Positions 34,601 through 47,689 are shown, counted from the stretch's first letter. The stretch is DNA of 64,000 nucleotides from Isoetes taiwanensis (GCA_021234155.1 JAJEKV010000132.1:312001-376000); one strand, 5' to 3'. Program-made: numbers and translations. The notes: generated from the sequence alone by a model not told the origin.

Positions 34601-35943
34601 TGGAAAGTTCTCAGTTATTCAATTTTATAGAGTTGGACTTCCTCGTGCTATAGTTACATTTTTTTAGAAGGCTTGGTCTTAATTCCCAAGATGTTGGTAT
34701 CAAGGTCTCGAGCAGGAAGGTATGTGTTGGCGAGGTTTTGGTCTCTCAATCTTGTGAATGGTCTAGGATTTCATCTATTTTTAGCCATGAGCTCGGGACG
34801 AACATACCTTCAACTTGGGGCCGGGAAAAAAGAGAACTTGAACACAATACTTTACGCCCAAATAATTTGGGCTTTTGATCACTGGTCATTTAAAGGAGGT
34901 GTGCACGAAAGTAGTAGAGATGATCTAGATCGCATAGAAAAAGTCAATATACTATTTATGGTACTAGCTTTCTTACGGACATCACATTCATAATAGGGCA
35001 AGCTGGAAGGGCGATAAGTAAACTTCACCAAGCCCAAAAGTTTAAAATGGAATCTATGGTTGATTGTTACACGAGAGGCTAAGTGAGAAACTGCGGATTG
35101 AAGGTAAGAGATGGCGTGCATTATAGTGTTGTTCAATGAATGGATGAATACCATATTGCAATCTTGGCAAGTATATTTAAAGTTGTTTTTTCGAAATCGG
35201 TGACTATGGCGTGCAAGTCTTGTAAAGGGCTTCCATTGTAATTCACATGGCGATTATAAAGGGGATCAATCACAAAGACTATCAAAGGAGATCAACATGG
35301 CTATAGCGGGGATGCCAAAACCCCAAACCCGACCTATGTTCTCTGTATATACACAATCGGTGATAGATAACAACTTTGCTAAGCCAAGCCCAAAATAATA
35401 CCAATTGAAAAAATTTGAAAATTTTTTTTTTCTACTTAGGATCGTTTGGATCAAAGCGATCACGCTCCAAAAGCGACCACACATGGCTTGATGGCTTGCA
35501 CCCATTGCAAGGGTCAAGGACTAATTTAATACTTGCTCATAGGGCGTGCCGGCGGGTTTACAAGCATGCATGTAAGCAATCGTGGTATATTTACTTTGTG
35601 TTTAGTGAAACAAAGGTAGAATCTTTGCCATGCTTCAACACCAAGGCGAGAAATGAAATAATCGAGATTTGTAACTTCAAAAGCTTAAGGCCCTTCAAAA
35701 ATTTGGGCAATTGGATGTGACAAGAAAAAGAGATAGGACCAAGGTATTTCTTTGGGCATCCCGCACGCAACACTTAAAGCAGAGACAATCATGGCAATCT
35801 GCCAAAAGAATCTCCGCGGCACTCCGGGCACTCTGCATTTGTGCGCCATGGGAGTCTGCCGATTGCGCCATGGGAGTCACGCCAGCGTCCACGATCCCCA
35901 AGCCATGCACTCTTTCGATCTGTTTAGGATGGTTTTGATACCA
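34600..35943 (-). mobile_element. Decayed copia-type retrotransposon interior (gag side)
   Basis: Downstream (on the minus strand) of a recognisable LTR and primer binding site. A minus-strand reading at about 35745-35670 (YLGPISFSCHIQ, then FLKGLKL) resembles the copia gag core pattern of 'NY..W...M..FLKG..LW'. The rest is too decayed to divide into domains. Confidence 0.45.
35932..35943 (-). other. Primer binding site for initiator tRNA-Met
   Basis: On the minus strand TGGTATCAAAAC directly follows the CA end of the LTR and resembles the tRNA-Met complement TGGTATCAGAGC used by most plant copia elements. Confidence 0.6.
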
Positions 35944-36151
35944 TGATGGAATTAGTCAAGAAGGAGAGATGCAAGAAGCTGGAATCGTCTTTATTGAAAG
36001 AAGATACTTAGGCATGGTTAGAATGTCTACATCCAAATGTCTTCTAACAAACTAAGAACCATTGGGCTTATATGAAAGGAATTTATTCCGTTTTTTCTTA
36101 ATCAAGTAACCAACTTGGTGTCATGGAAGATCAAGTTCAAATCGCCTAACA
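35944..36151 (-). repeat. Short copia-type LTR (about 208 bp)
   Basis: On the minus strand it opens TGTTAGGCG (from 36151) and closes ATTCCATCA (35944), with TG..CA ends. Inside are a CATATAAGCCC TATA-like motif and CAATAAAG as a polyadenylation signal, in the right order. The primer binding site adjoins its end. The second LTR was not found. Confidence 0.6.
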
Positions 36152-36799
36152 AACACTTTTTTTTTTTTTTGTAGCTTGTGTTCACATAATCTTTGTTTGA
36201 ACTATGCTCATGCAAAAGTTTAAATTGAAACATACCACCAAGTGCACCTAAATGTCGGAGAAGCATTGAATGTACAAAACATTACGCAACATATAAGAAT
36301 GTACGAACTCTTCGCATTGAGAATATCTCGAGCGAGCAATGTCGGCACCATTAATGGCCCATCTAACCACCATGCGCATGGTTTCCTCAATCGCTAGCGT
36401 GCAACTATTTTAACCAAACTTACCGCGTGCAACATATCGAGTGAAAATAAACCACGGTGTCTAATGTTTCTTGCATAAAGTTCTTACGAGGTTAGGATTT
36501 CTTCCTTGAACAACGAGTCTTATGAGGTAAGGATACCAACACGATCATTGATTAGCCATTATGAAAAATAGATAGTCAATGCTCGGCCACGAAGCCCGGA
36601 GATTGTAGGCTACCCGACATGCCACATTAGATTCTCTTGCTCATTCAAACCACGGATGCACAATCTTGTTGTTTGTGGTCCAAATACTTGCCATAATTGT
36701 TTCCTTATATTTTTACGTAAAAATCCTTGAAGGAATTAATTCAACATTTGAGGCTGTCAATTGGCTTATTCATGACCTAGACTTGAATCGGATCTTTGC
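36152..36799. other. Spacer, no feature supported
   Basis: It contains a T-run at 36159-36172 beside the LTR. No gene motif is visible. Confidence 0.3.
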
Positions 36800-38700
36800 A
36801 TTATGGAAATGGAAATGGACTGAGCTCACATGTCGATGCACGCAAATCGAAATGGTGGATGGAGCTTAAGGCATGGAGCGGATGTCCAATATTTGGTGGC
36901 TGGCCAAAAGGGATCGAGCCTCTTACAAAATGCAAAATAGTAGCAAACTCTACGGTTTGCAATAAGAAATATCGTGATCGTACATCTTAGCATTTCGATC
37001 GGCAAAACTCTGCAGATTGTAACAATGGCGAGAAACATGAGGCAATTGATCTCAAGAACATCCATTTTATCGGTTGCCCTCTAAAAGCTGCGCGCCAAAC
37101 AAAAGATCCTTCACGTTGATGGGAATCAAAATCTTGAGGACCAAAATCTGGGATGATAGGATAACCTTTGCTATCGAAATCAAAGCCATTCAAATCAATT
37201 GGGCGGACATGCAAATACTCAGCTTCAATCTCCATAATGGTGTTATTACAAAGCCAATGATCAATTGATGACATCTACATAATTCTTACGGAAGTCAAGG
37301 CTTAGATCTGTCATTTTCTGGAGTATATCAGCAAGATAATGTAACACATAGATAACCTGGAACATGTGCAAATATATCAGTCATCTATGAGAAAAATATA
37401 AGTTATCCATTTTTCAAAAGGAATATTACCTTGAAGTCTCTTAATTTGTCATACAAGCGTCATTCCTTCCTCCTTTAGAGCGTTCAAGATCGGCTCCATC
37501 ACAAAGCTTTTTGATTGCACGATGTCTACTAAGCCATCGTGTTTGCTGAAATTCCTTGTGCCTTTGGCCCGTCATATTCAAGTTCTCTCTCCATTGCGAT
37601 CAGCGGAGAGAGAAATAAATTATCTGTTTGTACTTCTAGAAAAAACACTAGCAACCTTATTGAAGAAGAATGCATCTATGGGGCGCATATGGCCTCTGTC
37701 GGGAAAATCGGTGGCGACCTCAAGACAAAAGATTGGTGCGATGTGCCACACAATGTATGCTAGTCATAAATGGGTTGACATGTTTCTTAAGGGCGCATCA
37801 ACACCCGTATTGCAGCCCGTCATAGCAGAAGCTCCATCAGATCAAATGAGATAAATTTGGATGCATCAAGTCACACTCTTTCACTTTTTCTATGATGACC
37901 TCATAGATAGATCTTTGCCGATCACCGTCAACCAATTTACTAATAGAAAGAAAGGCTGTAACAACATGTGGTCCTTCTAAAAATGTGGCAAACATGATCA
38001 AGTGTTTTGTCATTACTAATATCGATGGACTTCGTCAACCATAATTCCATAAGCGGGATTTTGCCTAATTCTTTCCCATGTGGGCGCTTCAATAGCCTTA
38101 CTAATCTTGTTGACAAATATAGCACATGCTTTTCCATTCTCATATTTTCCATTCTCATAGTGTCTGTCGGATTCTTAGCATCACATACGCAGCGACAACA
38201 AAACAAGCTTTTCAAATTTCTGAATGCTAGATCTTCCTTTGCTATCATATATGCATATCTAAAGAGATTAGTAAAGAAGCATTGGCTGAAGTTCTTCTTT
38301 TCTTTACTACTTTCTCCATAGAGTTCTTTCCTCCTTATGCGCCAACCATGATGCATGCCTATGGCCATCACTACTAGCATGCTCAAAAATCACGAGAAGT
38401 TCTTATATTCATTGATTCTTGGCATCCAAATGGACTTACATTCTTTGTGTCCATTTTACAAAATTTACAAAAGGCTCTATTTCATCTTTGGAACTCAACC
38501 ATTCCCAATCTCTTAGCCAAGAGTCTTGCCATAGCTTTACGTTCTTCAAAATCTTTTTTTGCTCATCATGATCAATTTCGTCTCCAACAATTGGGCGAGG
38601 CTTGATATTAGCTTCAGCTCTCCAAAAGCAAGACATTTGCAATATTGAAGCACAGATGCGCTCTTAGTTTGTTCTTTGCTCTTCTTTGTCCTCATATTTA
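36800..38700 (-). pseudogene. hAT-superfamily transposase relic of the ZNF862/DUF4371 type
   Basis: Reading right to left: a charged start at 38640-38440, then RYAYMIAKEDLAFRN (about 38260), matching the 'YAIAK..LPF' block of ZNF862-like proteins. A VDES-like stretch follows, with SIDISNDKTLD (about 38030), then KLVDGDRQRSIYEV and a DGASAMTG-like block broken by shifts (about 37850-37790). An HCVAHR-like piece comes at about 37740. These are the ordered landmarks of this hAT-derived family. Numerous stops and frameshifts are present. The left limit is uncertain, and the C-terminal dimerisation region was not recognised. Confidence 0.65.
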
Positions 38701-38985
38701 CCTATTCACACATTCAAGAATATAATTAGTATCGTAGACATAGAGAAGCAAAAGAAAGCTTGATTTTGCCTACACCTTTCCCTCTTTCTTTCTCTTCCTT
38801 CTCCTCTTTGCAGGCCTTCTTCTTGGAGGAAAAGAGCCTCTAAGAAATTGAAATGGAGAGCGAGGAAGGAGGTATTCTAATTTCGGCGGGCAAATCAAAA
38901 GCGGTTGGAAGATTTAACTTCGAGGCGGCCGTCTTCCTGGGTCGCACTGCCATGCCGCTTGCTTCAATGCTTTGCTTAGGTCGAG
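38701..38985. other. Region between the hAT relic and the gypsy insertion
   Basis: Probably the 5' part of the hAT element; no motif is readable. It ends in the A-run that is duplicated by the gypsy insertion. Confidence 0.3.
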
Positions 38986-38990
38986 AAAAA

Positions 38991-40567
38991 TGTGACGTTC
39001 CAGCATAATATACGCCCAATACGTATATTATACCGCCACGTCACACGTACATGTCACAAGTGACATGTACTTGAAATAGGACAACGTTGCACCTAGGAGC
39101 TAAAGGTTGCACCTAGGGGGCAACCTTGGATGTTGGGTATGTAATTAAACATACACAACAAAAGGTTCCTTGTTCATCCATTTCCAAATGGCTTAAAGCC
39201 ATTTGCCCATGTGAATGCCCTAACCTAGATAGGGTCTATATAAGGGCTAAAACCCTAGACCCTAGCTCTCCTTTCACTTGCCAATTAGGGTTTTCTAGAG
39301 CTTCCTTTCCTCTTTCGCATTTAGGGCTTTCTGGGCCAATTCGGCGGGGGTAAAGCTTCGAAATCGCGTGCCGAACTTCGAAAAGTCGGTTGCACAACAG
39401 TTCTTGAGTAGCGATTGTCTTGGCAAGATCAAGAGCATGGGCCTTCAGGGGATCGGGGAGCAAGCCAAGGAGCGGTATCTAGTTGTTACATTTGTGCAAA
39501 ACCGTCTTTAGGCATGGCAATATGCGTTTAGTATGTTAGATCATCTCACGGAAGCCTTGTAGATCCCTAGATCTGAGACTCTAGCGAATGAACCTAACAT
39601 TGGATGTTAAGTAGATAGATTGATATGATTCTCTATCTACGTTACGTGATATTGCATGTATTCCACTCTGTGATCTCCTTGTTGTGGGAAGGGGTAGAGA
39701 CCTAAAGGTTTTGTGTAGAAGATGCTCCTAGCATAGCACCTTAGTTCCCACATAATTGCGGCCCGTGCACGGGGAGCCCACATTTTGTGTGGGTGAAGGG
39801 GCAAGGCAGTTGATAAGGAGGAACTTGTCTCATCATGTGGTGACCCCTCACGGTAGTAAAGCCTATGGGGTCTTTGCTGGCTAGGCTTAATGGCTTGTCA
39901 CTGCGTGTGGGCAAGGCATGAGCTCGACACTTCGTGGGGTGGTGGATATGACCTTCCGGTGAGTTCAAGTCGAATAAGGGCGGTGGCCCTCTAGCGCTGC
40001 TGCGATGAGCATGGATACCTACGGAGGAGGCAGCTCTCTTCTGCCTCATCGGGGTTGGGGAGATGCAACCCGTGTAGTAGCCCCTCGGCTATTCACCGGT
40101 GACGGCCAAGTCCCAACACTTTTGCCCTACTCGCAAAGTGTGCGGGAAGAAGGCGGATGGAGTGGACTACCCTAAGCCATGTTCTATGCCCGCCAAATCC
40201 ATTGCCATGAATTACGTGCTGCGGTGAACTCGGAGGCCTAGCCGTCGGTCATCCCCCTGAGTCAGAGCCACAGGTAGGATCTCTCCTTTGTATTATTGTT
40301 ATGAAGGTATTGCGACTACTGTGATGTTGCTATTGTTATGGTGATTGTATTTGTATATTATTGGTTGTGCTCACGTTTGTTTATTCAGCTTCCTTGGATA
40401 GGTCGATCGATGGAAGGCGGATGAATGACACATCCACTCTTCCCTTCTTGGCTCTGCCCCATGGGAGTGGAGGTGGTGGATGGCCCCAATGAGGCGGTTG
40501 CGGGGGAATGCTCCTCCTCGCCGGGAATGCGATGCGGGCATCATTATAAGGAGTAGGGGCGTCCTGA
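38991..40567 (+). repeat. 5' LTR of the gypsy element
   Basis: About 1.58 kb and alignable with the 3' LTR along its length. It carries the inverted repeat GTACATGTCAC (39047-39057) / GTGACATGTAC (39060-39070) and a second, CAAATGGCTT / AAGCCATTTG (39185-39205). It also has a TATA box, CTATATAAGG (39236-39245), followed at once by telo-box-like AAACCCTAGACCCTAG (39250-39265), near the expected transcription start. Its inner end is altered relative to the 3' LTR. Confidence 0.9.
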
Positions 40568-40578
40568 TGGTATCGAGC
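40568..40578 (+). other. Gypsy primer binding site (tRNA-Met)
   Basis: TGGTATCGAGC equals the tRNA-Met complement TGGTATCAGAGC minus one base, right after the 5' LTR. Confidence 0.75.
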
Positions 40579-43500
40579 ATGATCTTGGCATCCAAGATCG
40601 AGCAGCCATTTCTCTCCTTAGGACTAACGGATGGATTCGAGTCTTGGGGTATAGCCACCCAAGCAAGAGCTTTCGAACAATTGGGAAAATTTCCAAATTT
40701 TTGGGTAGATTTTAGCTCCATGATAGGTTGCTAGTGAAGTATAGCATCTTTCCCAACCTAAATTGCCAAAAATTAGGCCACCCCCTCCGAGTCGCCCGGC
40801 ACCATTAGGTTCATAAACCCGATTCGCCCGAATTACCTTTGTGTGAGTGGTTGACCTCAGATTGACATAGTTAGGTGTCCCAATTAATTAAGATAATGGT
40901 GTAGTTTGGCTTATTTCCTTAGTTCTAGATAGGTTTGTATGTTATAACACTAAGAAACTCTGTAAAATTGTAAAATAGCCTCAAAAAAGCTTGATCGACC
41001 CCTCACGAGTGCGCCCGGACCCTTTCGGTTGGTAATCCAATCGGCTTGAGGCGCCTTTGTGTGAGTGGTGGGTGTTTTGGGTATAGTGAACAGGGCAATG
41101 CCTGCGTGCCTTACGCTAATGCCCTAGTTTGTTTTTTTTTTTTCCCCATATGAATTGCAGGTCCCAACCCTAAATCCACCTCCTATAAATAGAAATTAGG
41201 GTTTCCATTTTACCCCCCACCTTTCAGGAGAACAGCTACCGCCCAGAAGGCGATCTTGAGCGCCAAAGCTCGAAACCCGACAAACAAAAGCATGCGCGAG
41301 GGCCGAAGCAGACTGCCCGCAAGGTTTACCCACCCGGTTATGTGAAGCCAAAGCGAGGCAAATGAGAAGGCAGGGGAGGAGCAAGTGCACATCGGGGAAG
41401 AGGAGCACCCGGTTGAACCACCTAACCCCCTAACCGAGGAGGTGTCGAGGAGAACCTTGGTAGGGAGGCGGGGCCTTGTGGCCGAGGGCTCTTGGAGGAG
41501 GGCTGCTGAGGAGATCTTGGCGAGGGGATAATGAGGAACGAGGAGAACGAAGAAGAAGAAAGAAGGGAGGAAAACGAGAGGGAAATCAAGCGGGCGTCGG
41601 AAGAAAAAGGAAGAAGAAAGAAGGAGGGAGGAGAAGGAAGAGGAAAGAGGGAGGAAGGGAGGAAGCGCCAAAGAGAGCGGGGAGAGGTGAGGCGGAGAAG
41701 GGTGGGTGACCCTGGGTGTGCAGCCGGGCTAGGAAGAAGAAGACACCGTGAGTGGCGGTAACCATACGAGGCCGGGATCTCGAGAAAGCCCCATCTCGCC
41801 CCGACTCAGGAACTTTGAGGAGGGAGGCGGGGGAGGACCCAAACGGGGAGAGACCCCGGGCCCTTCAAACCCAAATACCGGAGGATGAAGACCACTGTGG
41901 ATGGCTAGCGCTAGCCCTATCCTAAATGGCGATGCCCGAAGCACCCCAGCGGCGACACCAAGAAACCAAAAGGCTGCGAGAGGAGTCCTATGCTTGGCGG
42001 GACTTACTTGATGCAGGAAGGAGCTAAAGAGGGTATCTCTGCGTACATGAAAATGCGAAAGAATACTCCAAATACTCTGAAAAGAACAGTGAAGACCATT
42101 GAGGAGATGCGACCCAGCGAAAACACGTTGCGTTAGGCGCCCGGAGGAGCCAGCCCCTCCAGAAGAAGATGAGTGAAAAGGCGGGCGGATTCAAAATTAG
42201 CGAGGCGGCCCAAGAAATTAAGCACTTCAGTGAGCTATGGCTTCCTCATTCCAGAGCCCCCTTTGCCGCGTCTAGCGAGGGAGATTTTGCGGGAGTTCGA
42301 CCCATCCAAGCGGTCCGCAGGCGACATGTTTTCGCCAACTGCGAGGGCGTCGGGCAGCACATCGTACATTGCCGAAGACTCGTCAGCGTGTGTGCTCGAC
42401 GCTAAGAGAGTGACTTGTATGCCCAAAGATATTAGACTAGCTCGGTGTATTAAGAAAGGAGGGATTTTGAACTATTGTAAATGACCTTTTCCTTGGTATA
42501 AATCTATAATTTTGATAAATAAATAAGTCCAATCGAGGTTTAAATAGGGTGTATATTGCCGAATTCTACATTTAGAAATAGCAAAGTTAGGAACAAACCA
42601 GGCATTTTGATCCCACCCCTCCAGAGTGCGCCCCAACCCATTCGGGTTTGCAAACCCGATCCCACCTGGCGCCTTTGTGTGAGTGGTTGGCATGGTTTGG
42701 TGCCAAATCTTGCCTAAATGCGAGAAAGTAGGTATACTATTCGACCTAACTCATCGGTTAGTAGGAATTGACCCCTAATCTGTCCAAATTGGCCTTGCGC
42801 CAGGAGTCAAATGGAGCTCCACCCCTCACGAGTGCTTGGACCCATTTGGTTTGGAATTGATTCCACCAGGCGTGTGAGTGGTGAACCCCAAACTCCACCA
42901 CAACTTGCCCAAATAAAAGTAAAGGCTCAATCCTATCTATCTCGATGAGATATCCAGGATTATGTCTTTAGTTCTCTAGTTTAGCATCATTAGTGACCTA
43001 AGCGGCGGTCCACCCCTCACAGTGCGCCCCACCCGATTCGGTTTGCAAAGCCGATCCCACCTGGCGCCTTGTGTGTGAGTGGTCTAAATCATTCATCCAA
43101 GTTGTCCTTAGAGCCGAAACAAAATCATTGCTTAGGGACCCTTAGGAGCATTTCCAAGCCCGGTTAACCTATAAATCATACCTCTAGACCCGGAAAAAGA
43201 GGAGAATTGTAAACCTAAAATTTTCCCAAAATTAGGGTTTTGCCTATAAAGGGAACAAAAGCGTCATTTGCACCTTCAACCTAAGCTCTCTGCTCCAAGC
43301 CGATTTCTCACGATCCTTAGAAACGCATCATGCTGTCATCCCCGGCTCCCTCGGTGCTCATGGCCACTTCTTCATTCAGCGATTAGTGCGGCGCCCACGG
43401 CTCATGTAATGGTGAAGGCGACATCGAATCGGTCTTGGTGTCTTCCGAAGGGAACTTGACATTGAGGCCACCATCAGCGCCACTCCCTTCTACGAGAACA

Positions 43501-45599
43501 TCGTATGCGAGTTCCATGCCAAGATAGGACCCTTTTGGTAGAACTCCCACCTTGTGTAGGGTATTTTGCACCTAACTGCGCCCTCAAGTCATACACCAAG
43601 ATATCCCAAATGTAGATAAGTACTTAGAGAATAAAAGCGGTCAGCCTTCCCAACTACATGTCCATCTCTGTCCAATAGGAGGAGGTACTTCTCCTATCAC
43701 GACAGCTGTAGCCATCTTTCTATCTCTTGAGGTCAAACCGGATAGGGGAACCCTCAGTGCGACCTTTAGAAGTTGAACCCATAGCCATGGCCTTGTGAGG
43801 AGGAGGAGCGGATCGACTTCAGTCTGGCAGGAAGAAAGGAGGAGGATGAATCTGAATCAGACCGGAAGACACGGATCTAGAACAAGAGAGGCAAAGCCGA
43901 ACAGCAGATCAAAACCCGAAGAGGGCTGCGAGCAACAAGAAGAGCCCCACCACTTCGGGGAGGGCATTACAAGCTTGCGCCAGGTGTTCATAGCGGCGAG
44001 GCATATCTAACCCTTCCGCGACATCAAGAATCTTCCCGCGGTGCGCGGCGGAGGCCTTAGGGTGGATGAGATTTTACACCTTTCTGACCATGGGCGGATC
44101 TCGGCGACTTCGATCGAGAAGCTCGGAACTTCCCTATTAGCATAAAGAAGCGGGACCTTCACCCGTGAGACATCATCATCGAGATATAGAGAAACTACGC
44201 GGGCATCAGGGCCGAGATGATGGCGAAGCGGAATTGCCCTCGGAGGAGGAGTTCATCGCATAATTCGAGGAACAAATGGGCATCAAAGGCAAGTCCACAT
44301 CGGCATTAATCACAGAGGCTCGCCAACACCCATCACGAAGCGGCATGGAGGCGGTATCAACCTAAGGAGGCTGGTGCACCAAGACTTTGAGAGCTAGAGG
44401 AGATACCGGTGGATGACCCGGCGGGGAAGGCCGCGGGGCAACTTCCTAAAATGCAGAAAGCGAGGGCATGATAAAGGCGCTCGGATACTACTGCGTTCTT
44501 TGGCGGGCCGGAAGAATAAGCGGTTATTCACCGCCAATTTGTAAAGGGTGAAGAAGGGTCTTTATGCTTATACGCCCTCTCGGGGTTTGGACACCATGCA
44601 CGATTACCTCAAACATCAACCATGTTGTCACGATCAAAGAGAGCGATTGCATTGACCATCTTCGACTTTGCAATCCCTTATAGGCGCAGATTGGCGATGG
44701 CAATTTGCGTATACATCGGATAGGAGAATTGCGGACATGGAGTGGTACTCCAAGGAGGAGCGTCAACAAATATCTCGGGAACTTAGCGGGATCATTAGAG
44801 TGCGGCCCAAGTGAAGAAATTTTTGGAGGACCACCACGACTACCTCAAGAAATTTCAAGAGTAAAAGTCTATTAATTTGCATGTAAAAGCTTATTATATA
44901 TGAATATAATATATATCTCTTTTGTATATAATTGCTCCCTCAAATTGTATAAGCAAGTAAAACAACGTAACACACAAAACAAGAACTAATGATCGGGAAT
45001 GTACTCTAATGTGCATGCGGCTAGAGTACCTAGAAACCTTGATGAACACGGCCGAGAACAACAACATTACCCGCCAAAGCGCTTCTAGCCAGAGGAATTT
45101 GCTTGAGCCAGGAGCGGTAACAGGGGGGAGGAGCTATCCCAAATCGGTCGACATCCATGACATAAGGGCATTGATAGCAGGGGGCAGCAATAGGAGGGGA
45201 CGGGACGAATGTGTGCCCTTGCCGGAAGCGCCCGACTGGCGAGCGATTACAGCGAAGGAAGAAGCGGAGAGGAGAAGATCTCCTAGCTTCGGGATCCTCA
45301 AGCTCCATTTCGGATCTGGACTTCGGCATCGGAAGAAGCGGGAAGAAGAGCCGCGAGGTGCCGGCGAGATCAAGCAAGTGGCGAGGACGGATCCCGAGGC
45401 CGATTATGAGAAGAAAGTTGACTCGCCCTTAGTAATGTGTGGAAAGCGAGAAAGTTTGAGCGGTTTTCGGGGAAAGCAGTCCGAATGGAAGCTGAGAGGT
45501 ATGGCTGGATGAGATGAGTGAGTATGGCAGCGCCTATGGCATGAAAAGATAAAGACAAAGCGTAAGCAACAGCAAACCTCAAAGGGTGCAGCTAGAATT
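40579..45599 (+). other. Long gypsy 5' leader with a five-copy dispersed motif
   Basis: About 5 kb between the primer site and the gag core, much longer than usual. It holds five copies of a 65-75-bp motif at about 40778, 40997, 42614, 42820 and 43011 (starting CACCCCTC..GAGTGCG, ending TGTGAGTGGT). It also has a purine-rich patch (41510-41720). Charged short frames such as 45009-45512 could be the N-terminal part of gag, but none has a recognisable domain. Confidence 0.5.
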
Positions 45600-46260
45600 T
45601 GGTGGAAGGGTATGCCAAAGCACATGGCTGGGCGAGGGGCGATTACAAGTTGAGAAAGTTAGCCAAGGCATTCAAACATCATTATGTACCAAGAGAACAT
45701 AAGTGCAACATGATGGCGATTCTATAAGGCACCTTGAGGGCAACAAATCAATCGAAATAATACGGAGGAATTCATGAGACTAAGGCTTTATGTGCCAAAG
45801 TTGAGTGAAAAGCATCTTGATGGAAGGCTATATTGAAGGCTTGAGCGATGAGATCCATAAGCTTGTAAGGGCAATAAACCGAAGTTTGTGTCGAGCCGCG
45901 AAGCAAAAGGCCATAAGTTTGCAAGGAACAGGTCCACAAGAAGGAGGCATCAAGGCAGCAATATTTTCGGGATAAGGGGAAAAGCGCGGGGGCTATAGCC
46001 CAAAGGCGGCAAGCCCGGTAGCTAGCAAGGCGGTACAATTCAAATTATGGGAAGCAAGGCAACACAAGTAGTGGCAAGCGGGGAAAAAAAGCAGGTAAGC
46101 TTCAAGGAGCAAGGGCCAAGTCTAACTACTCCCAAGCGGTGAGGCAATTCTGCAGATCCATTCCCAAGGAAAAAGCGAGGAATGTATAGAAAGCGGTTGT
46201 GTTTCCGGATGCTTCCAGCCGGGGGCATAGGACCAACAATTGCCCCGATTATGAATGCGG
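45600..46260 (+). pseudogene. Gypsy gag core and CCHC zinc knuckle, frameshifted
   Basis: Pieced over several frames, it shows the retrotransposon gag pattern: KLAKAFKHHYVPREHK, then EEFMRLRLYVPKLSEKHLDG and GLSDEIHKLV (45640-45880). A basic stretch follows, then a zinc-knuckle-like block at about 46195-46260 (QPGHRTNNCPDYE after a damaged first Cys). Gag forms the particle and binds RNA. No single open frame remains. Confidence 0.65.
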
Positions 46261-46419
46261 CATTGGCGAGCTGGGATGGGAGACCCCATCAGGGCCTTGA
46301 CGGCTTGCCGAAGCCGCGGGATTACATCCATGGTGAGTGTCACATCTTTGCGACTATTGATCGGGGAATGCGAGAAAGTCGGTATAAAGGTGATCTCAAC
46401 GGCCAGGAAAAGCCCAGAA

Positions 46420-46760
46420 ATCCTTTATAGTATTGATAGACTCACGGGCGCGGTCATAATTTTGCATCCCCTAGGATGGTAAGCATGTTGAAGTTAAAGC
46501 CGTTAAAGTCAAGCCCGGGCGGTGGTGTTAGCCAATGGAGCAATTAGGCATCTGGCGGGGAAGAGAATAAACTTCAATGTAGACTTGCGGTGTTAATGTT
46601 GCATTGGGGCCGGAAGTCATGAATATAGGCAAGTATGATCTCATTATTGGAATGGAATATCTTGGACCAGCAGGAGCAATCATCGATTGTGGGGAAGCGT
46701 AAAGGTGACCTTAACAAGCGAGAGAGGCAAAGTCATCGAAATCACGGGTAAAAGTAACCC
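46420..46760 (+). pseudogene. Gypsy aspartic protease, frameshifted
   Basis: Near 46433-46500 the reading around a 'LIDSGA' active-site-like block followed by MVSMLKLKP matches retropepsin. Further on come NVALGPEVMN-like and YDLIIGMEYL (about 46635-46663), the usual second half of gypsy proteases (the 'D.I.GM.WL' motif). Confidence 0.6.
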
Positions 46761-47039
46761 CAATCATGCAATGCATGAGTAGTGAAAAAATTGCTTAAGT
46801 GCATAAGAAAGCTTGTGGTGGCCTATCTCCTTAAGCTTGAGCTCAAGATCAGGAGCCAGGAGGAGATAAAGAGATCAAAAGAATCTAGCAAGCTTCCAGG
46901 GCCAATAGCAAAAGTTGATCGAGGAATTTCCGCGACTTGTTCACGATGAGATTAAGCGACTTCCAGCCCTATAGAGGGGCGAGTGTGAAATAGCACTTGA
47001 ACACTGGGGCCGAAGCCTACAAGCAAGGCACCTTATAGG

Positions 47040-47520
47040 ATGTCAGCCGAGGAGTTGCAGAGTTAAAAAGCGATTGCAAGAATTGCTAGACCTAGGGTTC
47101 ATAAGACCTAGTGTCTCCCGTTTGAGCCCTATTCTCTTTGTGAAGAAGAAGGATGGGAGCCTTAGGATGTGCATTGATTACCGCCAGTTAAATAAGCACA
47201 CCATCAAAAATAAGTATGCCTTGCCTAGGTCGAGGATGACTTAATGGATCGATTCGCGGGGGAGCAAAGATCTTCTCCAAAATAGATCTCGGATCGGGAT
47301 ATCACCAGATTAGGATCAAGGAGGAAGACATTCATAAGGCAGTTCGAGGAAGATATGGGCACTATGAGTTCCACGGTTATGCCCTTTGGATTGTCTAATG
47401 CACCAGCAACATTCATGAGGTTAATGAGCGGCGTCTTAGCGAATTTCTAGATTCCTTCATCATAGTCTTCTTGACGATATCTTGGTTTCTGATGAAGTCT
47501 GTGGAGTGGAGAACCGCCCA
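47040..47520 (+). pseudogene. Gypsy reverse transcriptase, frameshifted
   Basis: Motifs in order: a YRMSAEEL-like start, [30 protein letters not shown] (47140-47195), [33 protein letters not shown] (about 47380-47418) and the catalytic FLDDIL (about 47465-47485, in VFLDDILV form). All are diagnostic of Ty3/gypsy RT. Single-base losses separate the blocks. Confidence 0.85.
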
Positions 47521-47689
47521 ACACTTGAGGAAGGTGCTTGAAAAGTTAAGAAGGCATCAACTCTTTGCGAAGTTATCGAAGTGCCGCCATAGCGAGGAAA
47601 AAGTGGAGTACTTGGGGCCGCGTGATCACAATGAAGGCATTTCCACGAGACCCTACTGCGAAGATAGAAATTTGTGTCGGCTGGCGGCA

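Noticed and set aside
41476-41761. Two overlapping + strand ORFs rich in Arg, Glu, Gly and Lys, plus a minus-strand Leu/Ser ORF
   Set aside because: Purine-rich low-complexity DNA in the gypsy leader; all frames are open because of base bias.
45009-45512. 167-residue + strand ORF in the gypsy element, as an independent gene
   Set aside because: It lies between the leader and the gag core and is charged and low-complexity; more likely the gag N-terminal side than a separate gene.
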